A stretch of 8,321 bases of DNA from JASFTV01 sp050050615 (lineage in GTDB: Bacteria > Desulfobacterota > DSM-4660 > Desulfatiglandales > HGW-15): the NCBI GenBank assembly GCA_050050615.1, contig JASFTV010000149.1, positions 1-8,321 on the forward strand, given 5' to 3'. The position numbers and the translations under genes were made by a program. Below are positions 1 to 6,786 of this stretch, in pieces. Position 1 is the stretch's first letter; every line of letters starts with the position of its first letter. The notes below the pieces were generated by a model. The model saw nothing but the letters and a program-made list of their open reading frames with translations, was not told the DNA's origin and made no database searches.

Positions 1-677
1 AGATAAGGGTAGCCTGGCAAGGTCGCCCCATCCTTAAAGAAAGCTGCCATGAATTTGCAGGATACGACGAGCGAGGGCCGTCGGGGTTGGTCTCTCAGAT
101 CCGCAACTCAAATTTGCAAGGAACTCCTTTCACGCCCCCATAACATCAATAGGTGCGCCGGGCAGGCACAGAAGAGCATCTTCGCTTGAAAGCGGTTCTT
201 ATGGGGCTGCTCCGGGCCGACTGGCAAAAATTTGGTGCCGTTGAAAGGGCTACGGAGCGTATAGTTGCGGTCTGGACGACCAACCCCGACGGCCCCCCGC
301 TGCCATTGAAATATGTCAAGTTATTTGCGATACAGAATACCAGTTACGGATTAGAACACTCACTAGATGAGCGATCGTTAAAGAAGAAAATCCCTCAAAA
401 AAGACTGCCTTCTTGCCTGTCCCAAGAATACATATTGGGAATATGAATTGGCCTCCACCATGCCATACACAGACTTATTTTTCCTCTCCATGAAGTGTAA
501 TCGCCGGTTCTCATCCCTTCAACCCTGCTTGTTCAATAAACCTTGCCGCAAGCCCGTGCTGCACTCCACTTATGCCATGAAATCCCCTCATCCGGGTTAT
601 TCTCCGGATGCAGACACTCCCCCATCGATCATCTCATTGCTTCGTTTGCTAAAGGCGAACGGAAATCACAAAAAAAC
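1..677. other. Long spacer with no convincing gene
   Basis: No reading frame here has a recognisable domain together with a ribosome binding site. A plus-strand frame from GTG at 153 to the stop near 446 has plausible codon use in its first ~55 codons (to about 320) and then degenerates into ordinary-looking noise, so it could be the remnant of a gene; I do not recognise it. On the minus strand a frame through about 110-1 carries the same local peptide TNPDGP, again interrupted by a TGA (see the inverted duplication). A perfect 7-bp inverted repeat (CATCCGG at 589-595, CCGGATG at 604-610, 8-nt loop) lies 68 bases beyond the stop of the minus-strand regulator gene; it has no T run on that strand, so it is at most a weak terminator. 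CCCAA (421-425) and TTGGG (435-439) form another weak dyad. Confidence 0.5.
75..295. repeat. Diverged inverted duplication with an 18-bp perfect core
   Basis: GGGCCGTCGGGGTTGGTC at 75-92 is the exact reverse complement of 278-295. The match extends with substitutions and small gaps: on the minus strand the left copy reads AGTTGCGG then a diverged 9-base stretch before the core, and the right copy has AGTTGCGG at 264-271 before its core; on the other side AGCG follows one arm and its counterpart follows the other after a short indel. Translated outward, both copies give a TNPDGP peptide preceded by W (right copy) or by a TGA in the W position (left copy). This suggests two degraded copies of one coding or repeat sequence in opposite orientation, about 185 bp apart, rather than a simple hairpin. 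The parent family is not recognised. Confidence 0.6.
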
Positions 678-1277
678 CTAGATAGGCCGGCGTGGGTTGC
701 TGAACACCACAAGTATCTTTGCAGGACGACCGCCCAGGCTGCGGGAAAAATGGGGCCTGTCCGAATCGAAGTAGAGGCAGTCACCCGGTTCTACAATTGT
801 TGCGTCACCGTCGTAGATGAATTCATGCTCACCCTCCAGGGCGAGAGCCAACTCCTGTCCCTCATGGATGAAGGGCTCTTTAGGAAAATCGGGCCCCATG
901 GTGACGACATACCCATCCATGCACCTGTCCGGTCTTTTGTACGTAATCGAGTCATAAGTATATCCCAGAGGTGCGCCTGGATGAATGATGGGTTGCCGTT
1001 CAGCCAATCTGACGATGGAGAATTTGGGACGTTCCGAACCTTTCGGCGCTCCGGTAATGAGAGTGAAAACGTCTTCGCCAAGGCCAAAAGCGATTTTCGT
1101 TAAGGTGCTGATGGGTGGGTTTTTTTCGCAGTTTTCGATCTGAGAAAGGTAACTCTTTGATAGACCCGTCACGTCAGACAGCCTATCCAAAGACCACTTT
1201 TTCTTGAGCCTTAGGTGTCGAATACGATCGCTAATGGCCTTTTGCAGTGCCAGCCCTTCTTGTTCGGCTTGCTCCAT
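678..1277 (-). CDS. XRE-family transcriptional regulator with C-terminal cupin sensor domain
   Basis: A 199-residue protein with a Cro/CI-type helix-turn-helix at residues 15-72 (recognition-helix region around SKSYLSQIENCEKNPP, residues 40-55) followed by a cupin_2 beta-barrel at about 115-192. Cupin ligands are visible: H138 and E142 in the first motif (HEGQE) and H176 in the second (PGDCLYFDSDRPH). Length and order match the XRE-cupin regulators (PuuR/SutR-like), cytoplasmic DNA-binding proteins whose cupin usually senses a small metabolite. The ligand cannot be deduced. The gene stands alone: no gene follows it on the minus strand and the next gene upstream starts more than 1 kb away, so local autoregulation is the only target the context suggests. 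No Shine-Dalgarno sequence precedes the ATG; the bases before it read AAACAAAAACC and a promoter lies immediately upstream, so the mRNA may be leaderless. The ORF is intact and ends in TAG. Confidence 0.9.
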   Translation of the reverse strand: MEQAEQEGLALQKAISDRIRHLRLKKKWSLDRLSDVTGLSKSYLSQIENCEKNPPISTLTKIAFGLGEDVFTLITGAPKGSERPKFSIVRLAERQPIIHPGAPLGYTYDSITYKRPDRCMDGYVVTMGPDFPKEPFIHEGQELALALEGEHEFIYDGDATIVEPGDCLYFDSDRPHFSRSLGGRPAKILVVFSNPRRPI

Positions 1278-1283
1278 GGTTTT

Positions 1284-1302
1284 TGTTTACTATCAGCAAA
1301 CA
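1284..1302. promoter_or_regulatory. Candidate operator for the XRE-cupin regulator
   Basis: TGTTTAC (1284-1290), a 5-base centre TATCA, and GCAAACA (1296-1302) form a 7-5-7 dyad with one mismatch. It overlaps the presumed -10 element and spacer of the regulator's own promoter. Dyads of this size over the promoter are usual operators of XRE dimers, so negative autoregulation is the natural inference. There is no second site in the window to compare with. Confidence 0.4.
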
Positions 1303-1313
1303 ACAGATGTCAA
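1284..1313 (-). promoter_or_regulatory. Sigma70-like promoter of the XRE-cupin gene
   Basis: Read on the minus strand there is a perfect -35 hexamer TTGACA (1313-1308), an 18-base spacer and a weak -10 TAAACA (1289-1284). Transcription would begin about 6-7 bases later, at or next to the A of the ATG at 1277. This would give a leaderless or nearly leaderless transcript, consistent with the missing ribosome binding site. The -35 match is strong; the -10 and start point are inferred. Confidence 0.5.
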
Positions 1314-1327
1314 GATGTTTTTTTTAC

Positions 1328-1348
1328 AGGGGTCAGTCCGTGAATTCA
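1328..1348 (+). repeat. 21-bp direct repeat, copy 1 (GGGGTCA type)
   Basis: A then GGGGTCAGTCCGTGAATTCA. The identical 21 bases recur at 2431-2451 in the same orientation, 1.1 kb away, on the other side of the RDD gene. In this copy the last bases form the perfect palindrome GTGAATTCAC (1340-1349). After the shared 21 bases this copy continues CAATAT directly; the other copy has extra bases and then CACAATAT. Sequences starting GGGGTCA are, from memory, frequent intergenic repeats in environmental proteobacteria, possibly linked to REP-associated tyrosine transposases; that link is not tested here. Confidence 0.75.
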
Positions 1349-1372
1349 CAATATCCCTTAGGCAATAAAGCT

Positions 1373-1437
1373 CCCCGCGCCAAGGCGCGGGGCATCTTCA
1401 CAACCGGAAAATGCCTTCGCATTTTCCTTTACGTAAA
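1373..1437. repeat. Tandem strong hairpins, REP-like or IS200/IS605-end-like
   Basis: Two perfect stem-loops follow each other: CCCCGCGCC (1373-1381), AA, GGCGCGGGG (1384-1392); and GGAAAATGC (1406-1414), loop CTTC, GCATTTTCC (1419-1427). The second is followed at once by the palindrome TTTACGTAAA (1428-1437) and by ATCCCGGGGAT (1438-1448). A GC-rich hairpin followed, on the minus strand, by AGCTTTATTG resembles the subterminal hairpins recognised by IS200/IS605-type transposases and REP elements, but no transposase or TnpB coding sequence is present. It lies about 115 bases past the stop of the RDD gene, so it could also end that gene's transcript, although there is no long T run. Confidence 0.6.
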
Positions 1438-1550
1438 ATCCCGGGGATGCACGTAAGGTTATAAGCTTCTCTTTCTTTGTCCAGGCAAACTAAAATCCCT
1501 GGCTCCGGATGAGTACTCCGCTTTACAGGAACCTCATCATTTCATGTCCC

Positions 1551-2375
1551 CTATTTTCGCAATACGACGTAAGTGCCGGCGAGCTTATCATGAAATCCTT
1601 GCCTTTTCCTGTCCCAAATGATCCATAAGTACCCGAGAAACAGCGGGATGCCGGACACGTAGTAACCGATGTACCTCAAAACAGACCTGCCGAGGTTGAT
1701 AGGACGACCATCCTTCTTGGTAATTTGAATCCCGCAGGCCATCTTGCCCGGTGTCTGGCCTTTCCAGGTCCAAAACCCGATAAAGTAGACAATGATCAGT
1801 ATGACCGTTAGTAATTTGCCCAATTGAGGATCGAATACAAGCATGAGCGCCCCATTGCTGGCCCCCAAAATTAGGCTGTCAATGAGGTGTGCGCCTAGCC
1901 TGATAGAAAACCCCGCTGATTTAATCTCGATGGGCAGCCAGTCCCAGTTCCTTTTCTGAGCTTTCGGAATTGTGTCTTTCAGAGTCGCATTGATGGCCGC
2001 TGCATCTTTTATGTCCATCTTCAAAGATAGTCGATGCTTCCAAGTATGATCATCGAAATACGTAATTGTGAGAGTGCCCATCGACTCAGATCCGCCGCTA
2101 TGCTCCGGGCCACCCATTGTCGGCTGTTGCCCTACGGATATATCAGGCACAGCCAATTGTTTATCTTTTATCCAGGCCAAGGGAATCCTTATGGGTTGGT
2201 CTCCCTGAATGACCAGCTCGTTCTCTGTGAGAAGACAATTAGCCCCTTCAAGAGAAACTTCACGCGAAGACTTCGTGGGTCCCAACTCAGGCGCTCTTTC
2301 CTGGTCTGATGAATCAACCTTCTCCTTCCATTTGTCCAGCACATTGGCAGTAAATCTGTACTCACTTTGTTCCAT
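1551..2375 (-). CDS. RDD-family integral membrane protein
   Basis: A 274-residue protein. The ATG at 2375 is chosen over the one 13 codons upstream because AAGGAG lies 7 bases before it. Residues 1-150 are soluble; residues about 45-135 alternate short beta-like strands and end in a helix, which could be a PH-like domain (inference). The RDD domain occupies residues 153-274: R159 and D166 in the first helix region (GFSIRLGAHLIDSL) and the closing WDRKRQGFHDKLAGT with D255 and D263. Three membrane segments are visible at about 164-181, 187-205 and 235-254. RDD proteins sit in the inner membrane; some have been linked to ion exchange, most have no known function, and no substrate can be assigned here. 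The gene stands alone between two copies of a 21-bp direct repeat. It is intact and ends in TAG. Confidence 0.85.
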   Translation of the reverse strand: MEQSEYRFTANVLDKWKEKVDSSDQERAPELGPTKSSREVSLEGANCLLTENELVIQGDQPIRIPLAWIKDKQLAVPDISVGQQPTMGGPEHSGGSESMGTLTITYFDDHTWKHRLSLKMDIKDAAAINATLKDTIPKAQKRNWDWLPIEIKSAGFSIRLGAHLIDSLILGASNGALMLVFDPQLGKLLTVILIIVYFIGFWTWKGQTPGKMACGIQITKKDGRPINLGRSVLRYIGYYVSGIPLFLGYLWIIWDRKRQGFHDKLAGTYVVLRK

Positions 2376-2430
2376 CTCGTAACTCCTTAGTTTATTGATT
2401 TGAAGGATAAACAAAATATGAACGCATGTT

Positions 2431-2451
2431 AGGGGTCAGTCCGTGAATTCA
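2431..2451 (+). repeat. 21-bp direct repeat, copy 2
   Basis: Exact copy of 1328-1348 in the same orientation. It lies 55 bases upstream of the RDD start codon, within the likely promoter region of that gene, and just before the small relic ORF at 2465. The pair flanks the RDD gene, which would fit either two independent insertions of a small repeat or a repeat-bounded module that can be lost by recombination. Confidence 0.75.
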
Positions 2452-2464
2452 AGAAATCCACAAT

Positions 2465-2611
2465 ATGGCCTGCGCTGTCGACGTTTCACCAATGAAGCCT
2501 TCCCGCGGCAAGCTGCAGGGCATTCTGGCGGAGGCAAGTAATGGCGTGCGCCGCTTTTGGTTTACCCACCTGGCTGACTATCTACCGGAGGCCCATGCCA
2601 CCGGGGCCTGA
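2465..2611 (+). pseudogene. Small unrecognised ORF, possible gene relic
   Basis: ATG at 2465 to TGA at 2609-2611 encodes 48 residues beginning MACAVDVSP and ending HLADYLPEAHATGA. There is no Shine-Dalgarno sequence, but the composition looks protein-like and GC-rich compared with its surroundings. It sits right behind the second 21-bp repeat and ends four bases from the end of the convergent cyclase gene. The VDVS start faintly recalls the N-terminus of IS110-type transposases, but I cannot support that assignment. It may be a decayed piece of a mobile element. Its last bases contain AGGCCC (2589-2594) and GGGCCT (2604-2609), a 6-bp GC stem that could act on the cyclase transcript. Confidence 0.25.
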
Positions 2612-2615
2612 TGCA

Positions 2616-5600
2616 TCAATCATCCGCTTTTGAAAGGATGTCGCGAATTGGTCCCGCTTTGAGAAAACCTTCTCGGAGTTGAGGGTCTGTTAGAGCTTTT
2701 GCGATATTTCGTATGATTTCTGCTGCATTGCCCCACTGCTCTTTCGCTTCGCTATTGCGACCAACTGCACCAAGAGCCGATCCGAGAGAGGCATGAGCCT
2801 GCCAGAGTTGACGGGGGTTTTCTACCCCTTTGAGAACATCAATTGCTTTGCCTAAATTCTCAATAGCATTTTCAGGTTGCTTGCGTCTTGTATGAATCTC
2901 GCCCAGCAGCCGCCACAACCCCCCTTCTCTTTTTTTCGAGTGTAGCTTTTGTACTCTTTCAAGATTTTCGTGAATGAGGAACGCTGCTTGATCCAGGTCG
3001 CTTCTATTTAAGAGGATTTGAGCTGCCAGATAACTCATCCGGGTTTCCCATTGCCGCCGAAATCCATCAAAAGCGTCACTTTTGCCTTCCTCCTTGAAGG
3101 ACTGTATCCAATCCCAGGCTTCGTCCCACTTTCCCTGGTCGAAAAGGTTTTCTGCTATGTTAACGTTGGCTTGGGCCACGATTTCTCCATATTGCCGGAT
3201 GCCCACGGGATATTGCTCCATTTGCCTGCGGGCGATCTTATCACTTTGCAAATTGAGCTCGTATGCCTGTTCTGGTTGATAAATTTCCCCGTAACAGTAA
3301 CCGAGGCAATTGTAGAACGTCCCGTAGCGATGAAAAGCTCCAAACTTTTCACAAATATCGATTCCCTCTTTGATCAGTGTCATGGCATCCTGAATACGCC
3401 CGATCTCCGCAAGAGCGATGCCTCGAGCGAGGATCGCATTTGCAACGCCAGGCATAAGAAACGCACTGCGCATTGCTTCAACTATGCCCTCAGTCAATTC
3501 AATGGTTTTTGCAGGTCGACCGAGCCATCTCTCTGTGAATGCCCGAACGAGACGATTTGTAAGAATCGATGTAGGGCTTCCTGACTCCAGAGCCAACCGC
3601 TCCGCATCAAGCACCATCTGATTTCCCTGGTATGGTTGTTCATTGAGTGCCGCAAAAAGCCCCTTCGTCGATAGGACAATGCTTTCAAGGCCTTCATCCT
3701 CAATCTCTCGGGCCCGGGCCAGACCTTCTTCAAAAGTTCGCTCAGCTTCCTCTCTCACAGGCCACATATAAGTCACAAGCGTGAGCTGACTTAGGCTGTC
3801 CTTCTCATAGTCAATCATCCCGTGACGTCGGCTAATTTCAATCGCTTTTCTAAATCCTTCTGCGGCATTACCAATGGCGCCAATCTCCCAGCTGGCCGAA
3901 GCCCGCCCTTTATGGAGTCTTACCTCTGCTTCCGGCTCTAATACAAGGTGCGCGGCTTCTATCGATTCAACCGCTTTATTGAAAAAGTCAAAAGCTGCTT
4001 GAGCTGCGCCTTGGCGAATTGACTTTTCGCCAGCCAAAAGCAGATATTTGACAGCTTTTGCAGCATTCCCACTTCGCTCATAATGATGTGCCAGAAGCTC
4101 ATAGTATTCCGCAAGCCTGTGGGCATACAGCTTTTCAATGGTACCGCCAATGCGAGCGTGGATTTCCTGGCGCCTTTGCTTTAGTAGACTCTCGTAGGCC
4201 ACCTCCTGGGTGAGGGTATGCTTAAAAATGTATTCCAGTTCCGGGTAAAGAGCTTTTTCATAGAGGATCTCCAATCCGACCAGGTTGGTCAGGCGGGCCC
4301 TTAGCTCGTCCCCTAACTCCATAATGCTCTTTAGAATGCTAAAGGCAAAATCCCTGCCTATGACACTGGCAACTTGCATGGTTCGTTTGAGATCATCACT
4401 CAGACGGTCCATTCTGGCGGCCAACACACCCTGAACAGTGCTCGGGATTTCCAGTTGATCTATGGGCTGATTGCAAACATACCGATCGCCGACTTGCAGA
4501 ATATCCCCTCGTTGACGGAGTTCACGTACGATCTCCTCAACGAAAAACGCGTTTCCCCCTGTCATCTCCACAATCTTTTGCTCAAGATCTGGATCCAACG
4601 GGTACCCGCCGAGAACATTCCGTACAAGCCTGACCGAAGACTTTGAACTGAGTGTCTCGAGCCCCAGTCTCTGATAATGAGCCCCCTGGGCCCACGGCGG
4701 GGAACACTCTGGACGGTACGCTGTAAGCATCAGGATCGGATGGCCGAGAATGCAGCGAGAAAAATAAGTAAAAAACTCTTCTGAAATTTTATCTATCCAA
4801 TGGGCATCTTCTAGAAAGACCACCAGCGGTCTCCCCGTGCTCAGGACAAGGAGAAGGGTTTTCACTGCCTCGAATGTTCCATACTTACGGCCTTCGGGGT
4901 CAAGGGCGTTGAATCCGGGATCGTCCACCTTAAGAGAGAGCAGCTTACGGTAGAAAGGGATCATTGGAACCAGGCTTCCTGTCGCCCTCTCTTCGATTCG
5001 ATTCCCAGTCTCTTCCTCACTCATGCCTTCTTGAATGCCGAAGGCCGCCTTGACTATATCCATCACCGGAAGAAAGCTTATGTTTCCGCCGTATTGGATG
5101 CAAATACCATTAAGAAATGTGACTTCCTCACCAATGAGCTTTCGAAACTCGTAAACCAGGCGGCTCTTGCCAACACCTGCCTCTCCAACCACATCAACAA
5201 TTTGAGCGCCACCAGCTTTCACCCTCTCAAACTCACTCCTGAGGGCTTCCATCTCGGGACGGCGCCCGACGAACTCAGTGACGCCACGAACGAGACCGGC
5301 CTCGAAACGGGTGCGTACGCCCGGTTGCTCTGAAACCACACGGTAGATTCTCTGCGGCTCAGCCTTGCCCTTCAAGGCTAACTCGCCCACCGGCTCGTCT
5401 TGAAAATAATCCTTGATGATATTGCATGTTTCTTGGCTCATCCAAACTTCGCCGGGCTTTGCTTTCTGTTGTATGCGGGCGGCAAGATTGGTGGTATCAC
5501 CGATTGCGGTATAATCCATCCGCAGATCGTCCCCGATGGAGCCGACAATCACCGGGCCTGAATTGAGGCCAGTGCGCATCTTGAACGCCACCCCACGGTC

Positions 5601-6134
5601 CTTCTTGATTTTTTCCCCATACTCTCCCATGGCCTTCTGGACGGATAAAGCAGCATAGCAGGCCCGCTGGGCATGGTCCTCATGGGCTACAGGAGCACCA
5701 AAAAGGGCCATAACGCCGTCACCGGTAAACTGGTTGATCGTCCCCTCATACCTGTGGATCTCATCCATCAGGATCTTGAAGCATCCATCCATAATCTGGT
5801 GGACTTCCTCTGGATCGAGTTTTTCCGCCATGGAGGTATAATCGGCCACATCAGCAAAGAGCACCGTTACCAACTTCCGCTCCCCTTCAATGGAGCTTCG
5901 GGTGCTGAGGATCTTGTCAGCCAGGAATCTAGGGGTGTAGGATTGAGGTCGATTGTAATCGATAGGAGGCGCTTCCACGGGTTCGCCTAGGTCGTGGCCG
6001 CATTCACCACAGAATTTGTCGGACGGAAGAATTTCAGCAGCACAATGAGGGCAGGCCAGTGCAAGCATTGCCCCACACTCACGACAAAACCTCTTGCCCT
6101 CTGGGTTTACCGTCTGACATTTTGGACATTCCAT
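2616..6134 (-). CDS. Zinc ribbon, class III nucleotide cyclase, STAND-like ATPase and TPR fusion protein
   Basis: A 1172-residue cytoplasmic signalling protein. Two CxxC zinc ribbons lie at residues 3-20 (C3, C6, C17, C20) and 28-45 (C28, C31, C42, C45). A class III cyclase domain follows at about 85-268: metal-binding D95 (FADVADYT) and D139 (FTGDGVMALFG), transition-state N216 and R220 (NLAARI). The base-selecting positions are Q135, where classical adenylate cyclases have lysine, and T209 in YTAIGD, the class IIIb substitution for aspartate. The ATPase spans about 285-640, with Walker A GEAGVGKSR (317-325) and Walker B LVVFLEDAHWID (437-448), in the AAA_16/MalT-like group. The rest, roughly 690-1160, is TPR-like helical repeats, clearest near the end. 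The start has AGGAGG 8 bases upstream. The layout matches a well-spread family of cyclase-ATPase-TPR proteins; the signal sensed and whether cAMP, cGMP or nothing is made are unknown. It is monocistronic and ends in TGA. Confidence 0.93.
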   Translation of the reverse strand: MECPKCQTVNPEGKRFCRECGAMLALACPHCAAEILPSDKFCGECGHDLGEPVEAPPIDYNRPQSYTPRFLADKILSTRSSIEGERKLVTVLFADVADYTSMAEKLDPEEVHQIMDGCFKILMDEIHRYEGTINQFTGDGVMALFGAPVAHEDHAQRACYAALSVQKAMGEYGEKIKKDRGVAFKMRTGLNSGPVIVGSIGDDLRMDYTAIGDTTNLAARIQQKAKPGEVWMSQETCNIIKDYFQDEPVGELALKGKAEPQRIYRVVSEQPGVRTRFEAGLVRGVTEFVGRRPEMEALRSEFERVKAGGAQIVDVVGEAGVGKSRLVYEFRKLIGEEVTFLNGICIQYGGNISFLPVMDIVKAAFGIQEGMSEEETGNRIEERATGSLVPMIPFYRKLLSLKVDDPGFNALDPEGRKYGTFEAVKTLLLVLSTGRPLVVFLEDAHWIDKISEEFFTYFSRCILGHPILMLTAYRPECSPPWAQGAHYQRLGLETLSSKSSVRLVRNVLGGYPLDPDLEQKIVEMTGGNAFFVEEIVRELRQRGDILQVGDRYVCNQPIDQLEIPSTVQGVLAARMDRLSDDLKRTMQVASVIGRDFAFSILKSIMELGDELRARLTNLVGLEILYEKALYPELEYIFKHTLTQEVAYESLLKQRRQEIHARIGGTIEKLYAHRLAEYYELLAHHYERSGNAAKAVKYLLLAGEKSIRQGAAQAAFDFFNKAVESIEAAHLVLEPEAEVRLHKGRASASWEIGAIGNAAEGFRKAIEISRRHGMIDYEKDSLSQLTLVTYMWPVREEAERTFEEGLARAREIEDEGLESIVLSTKGLFAALNEQPYQGNQMVLDAERLALESGSPTSILTNRLVRAFTERWLGRPAKTIELTEGIVEAMRSAFLMPGVANAILARGIALAEIGRIQDAMTLIKEGIDICEKFGAFHRYGTFYNCLGYCYGEIYQPEQAYELNLQSDKIARRQMEQYPVGIRQYGEIVAQANVNIAENLFDQGKWDEAWDWIQSFKEEGKSDAFDGFRRQWETRMSYLAAQILLNRSDLDQAAFLIHENLERVQKLHSKKREGGLWRLLGEIHTRRKQPENAIENLGKAIDVLKGVENPRQLWQAHASLGSALGAVGRNSEAKEQWGNAAEIIRNIAKALTDPQLREGFLKAGPIRDILSKADD

Positions 6135-6401
6135 TTTTCATCCCTCCTGGACGGAGACGAGAAAAGGTGATTCATTCTCATTACGCTCCGAATGCTTAAA
6201 GGCGTTGGGCGCGGGCTTAACTTATTCAGTTTCCCTGTGCCCCCTGCCCTGATAGCACACGAGGCAAATGTGTTGCCCTACAAAAAGAAGCGCCCGCCTC
6301 CGAAGCATTCTGCGGAAAGCGAGCGTGTAGGCATCATAATCCCCTGCTCATCTGCTGAGGTTAGGCGAACTGTGACGTGAGACGACGGACTTGGAGAAGG
6401 C

Positions 6402-6437
6402 TAGAAAATCTGATAGCTTATGTCAATAGAAAATCTG
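6402..6437 (+). repeat. Spaced 11-bp direct repeat
   Basis: TAGAAAATCTG at 6402-6412 and again at 6427-6437, separated by 14 bases. Two identical AT-rich sites in a divergent spacer could be paired binding sites for a regulator, or chance. No protein can be named. Confidence 0.35.
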
Positions 6438-6580
6438 CACTTCCTGCAGGCGAAAATCATCCTCTTGGCGAACGCTGATGTCTAGGAATGAGAACGAATG
6501 ATGACAGACCGCAGCGCTGGGAGGGGCGTTTGGGCAATAGGTTGCACCCTGAATACCACATATGTTGTGCTTCTTTCCCC

Positions 6581-6609
6581 TTGACACACAATGCAGTTTC
6601 CACTACAGT
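6581..6609 (+). promoter_or_regulatory. Candidate sigma70-like promoter
   Basis: TTGACA (6581-6586), a 17-base spacer, and TACAGT (6604-6609), which matches the -10 consensus at four of six positions. It points toward the broken DUF1566 gene, whose start is 178 bases downstream, so the leader would be long. The -35 is perfect, the -10 weak. Confidence 0.35.
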
Positions 6610-6786
6610 CTCACCCCGAAAAGCGACTTCTTATTTCATAGAGTTCATAGACATTCTGTCTTTCTTGATCTTAATCATGCGGGCAGAGGGGCAGGTACTT
6701 GAATTTGTCAATGAAGGGGTTCGCAGCAAAAGCTTGTTAACTGAGCAAACGCCCTCGCTCTTAGAACTTCGATGGAGGGTGAACGT

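Larger units (their letters stand above)
6135..6786. other. Spacer between divergent genes
   Basis: This stretch separates the cyclase gene (minus) from the broken DUF1566 gene (plus). It should hold promoters for both. Frames here have no recognisable domain or ribosome binding site and look random. An 11-bp direct repeat TAGAAAATCTG occurs at 6402-6412 and 6427-6437, start to start 25 bp, that is between two and three helical turns. The only good -35 hexamer seen on the plus strand is at 6581. For the minus strand no convincing promoter was found; TAATGA near 6175-6184 is a possible -10 without a good -35. Confidence 0.5.

Noticed and set aside
153..446. Plus-strand ORF of 97 codons as a real gene
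   Set aside because: No ribosome binding site or recognised domain; the second half looks random. Kept only as a possible relic within the spacer description.
543..1103. Plus-strand open frame of 186 codons opposite the XRE-cupin gene
   Set aside because: It is a shadow of the regulator on the other strand, with no domain and no ribosome binding site.
2616..6134. The STAND-like protein as an antiviral (Avs-type) defence gene
   Set aside because: It has a P-loop and TPR tail, but its effector-position domain is a nucleotide cyclase typical of a widespread signalling family and no defence genes surround it.
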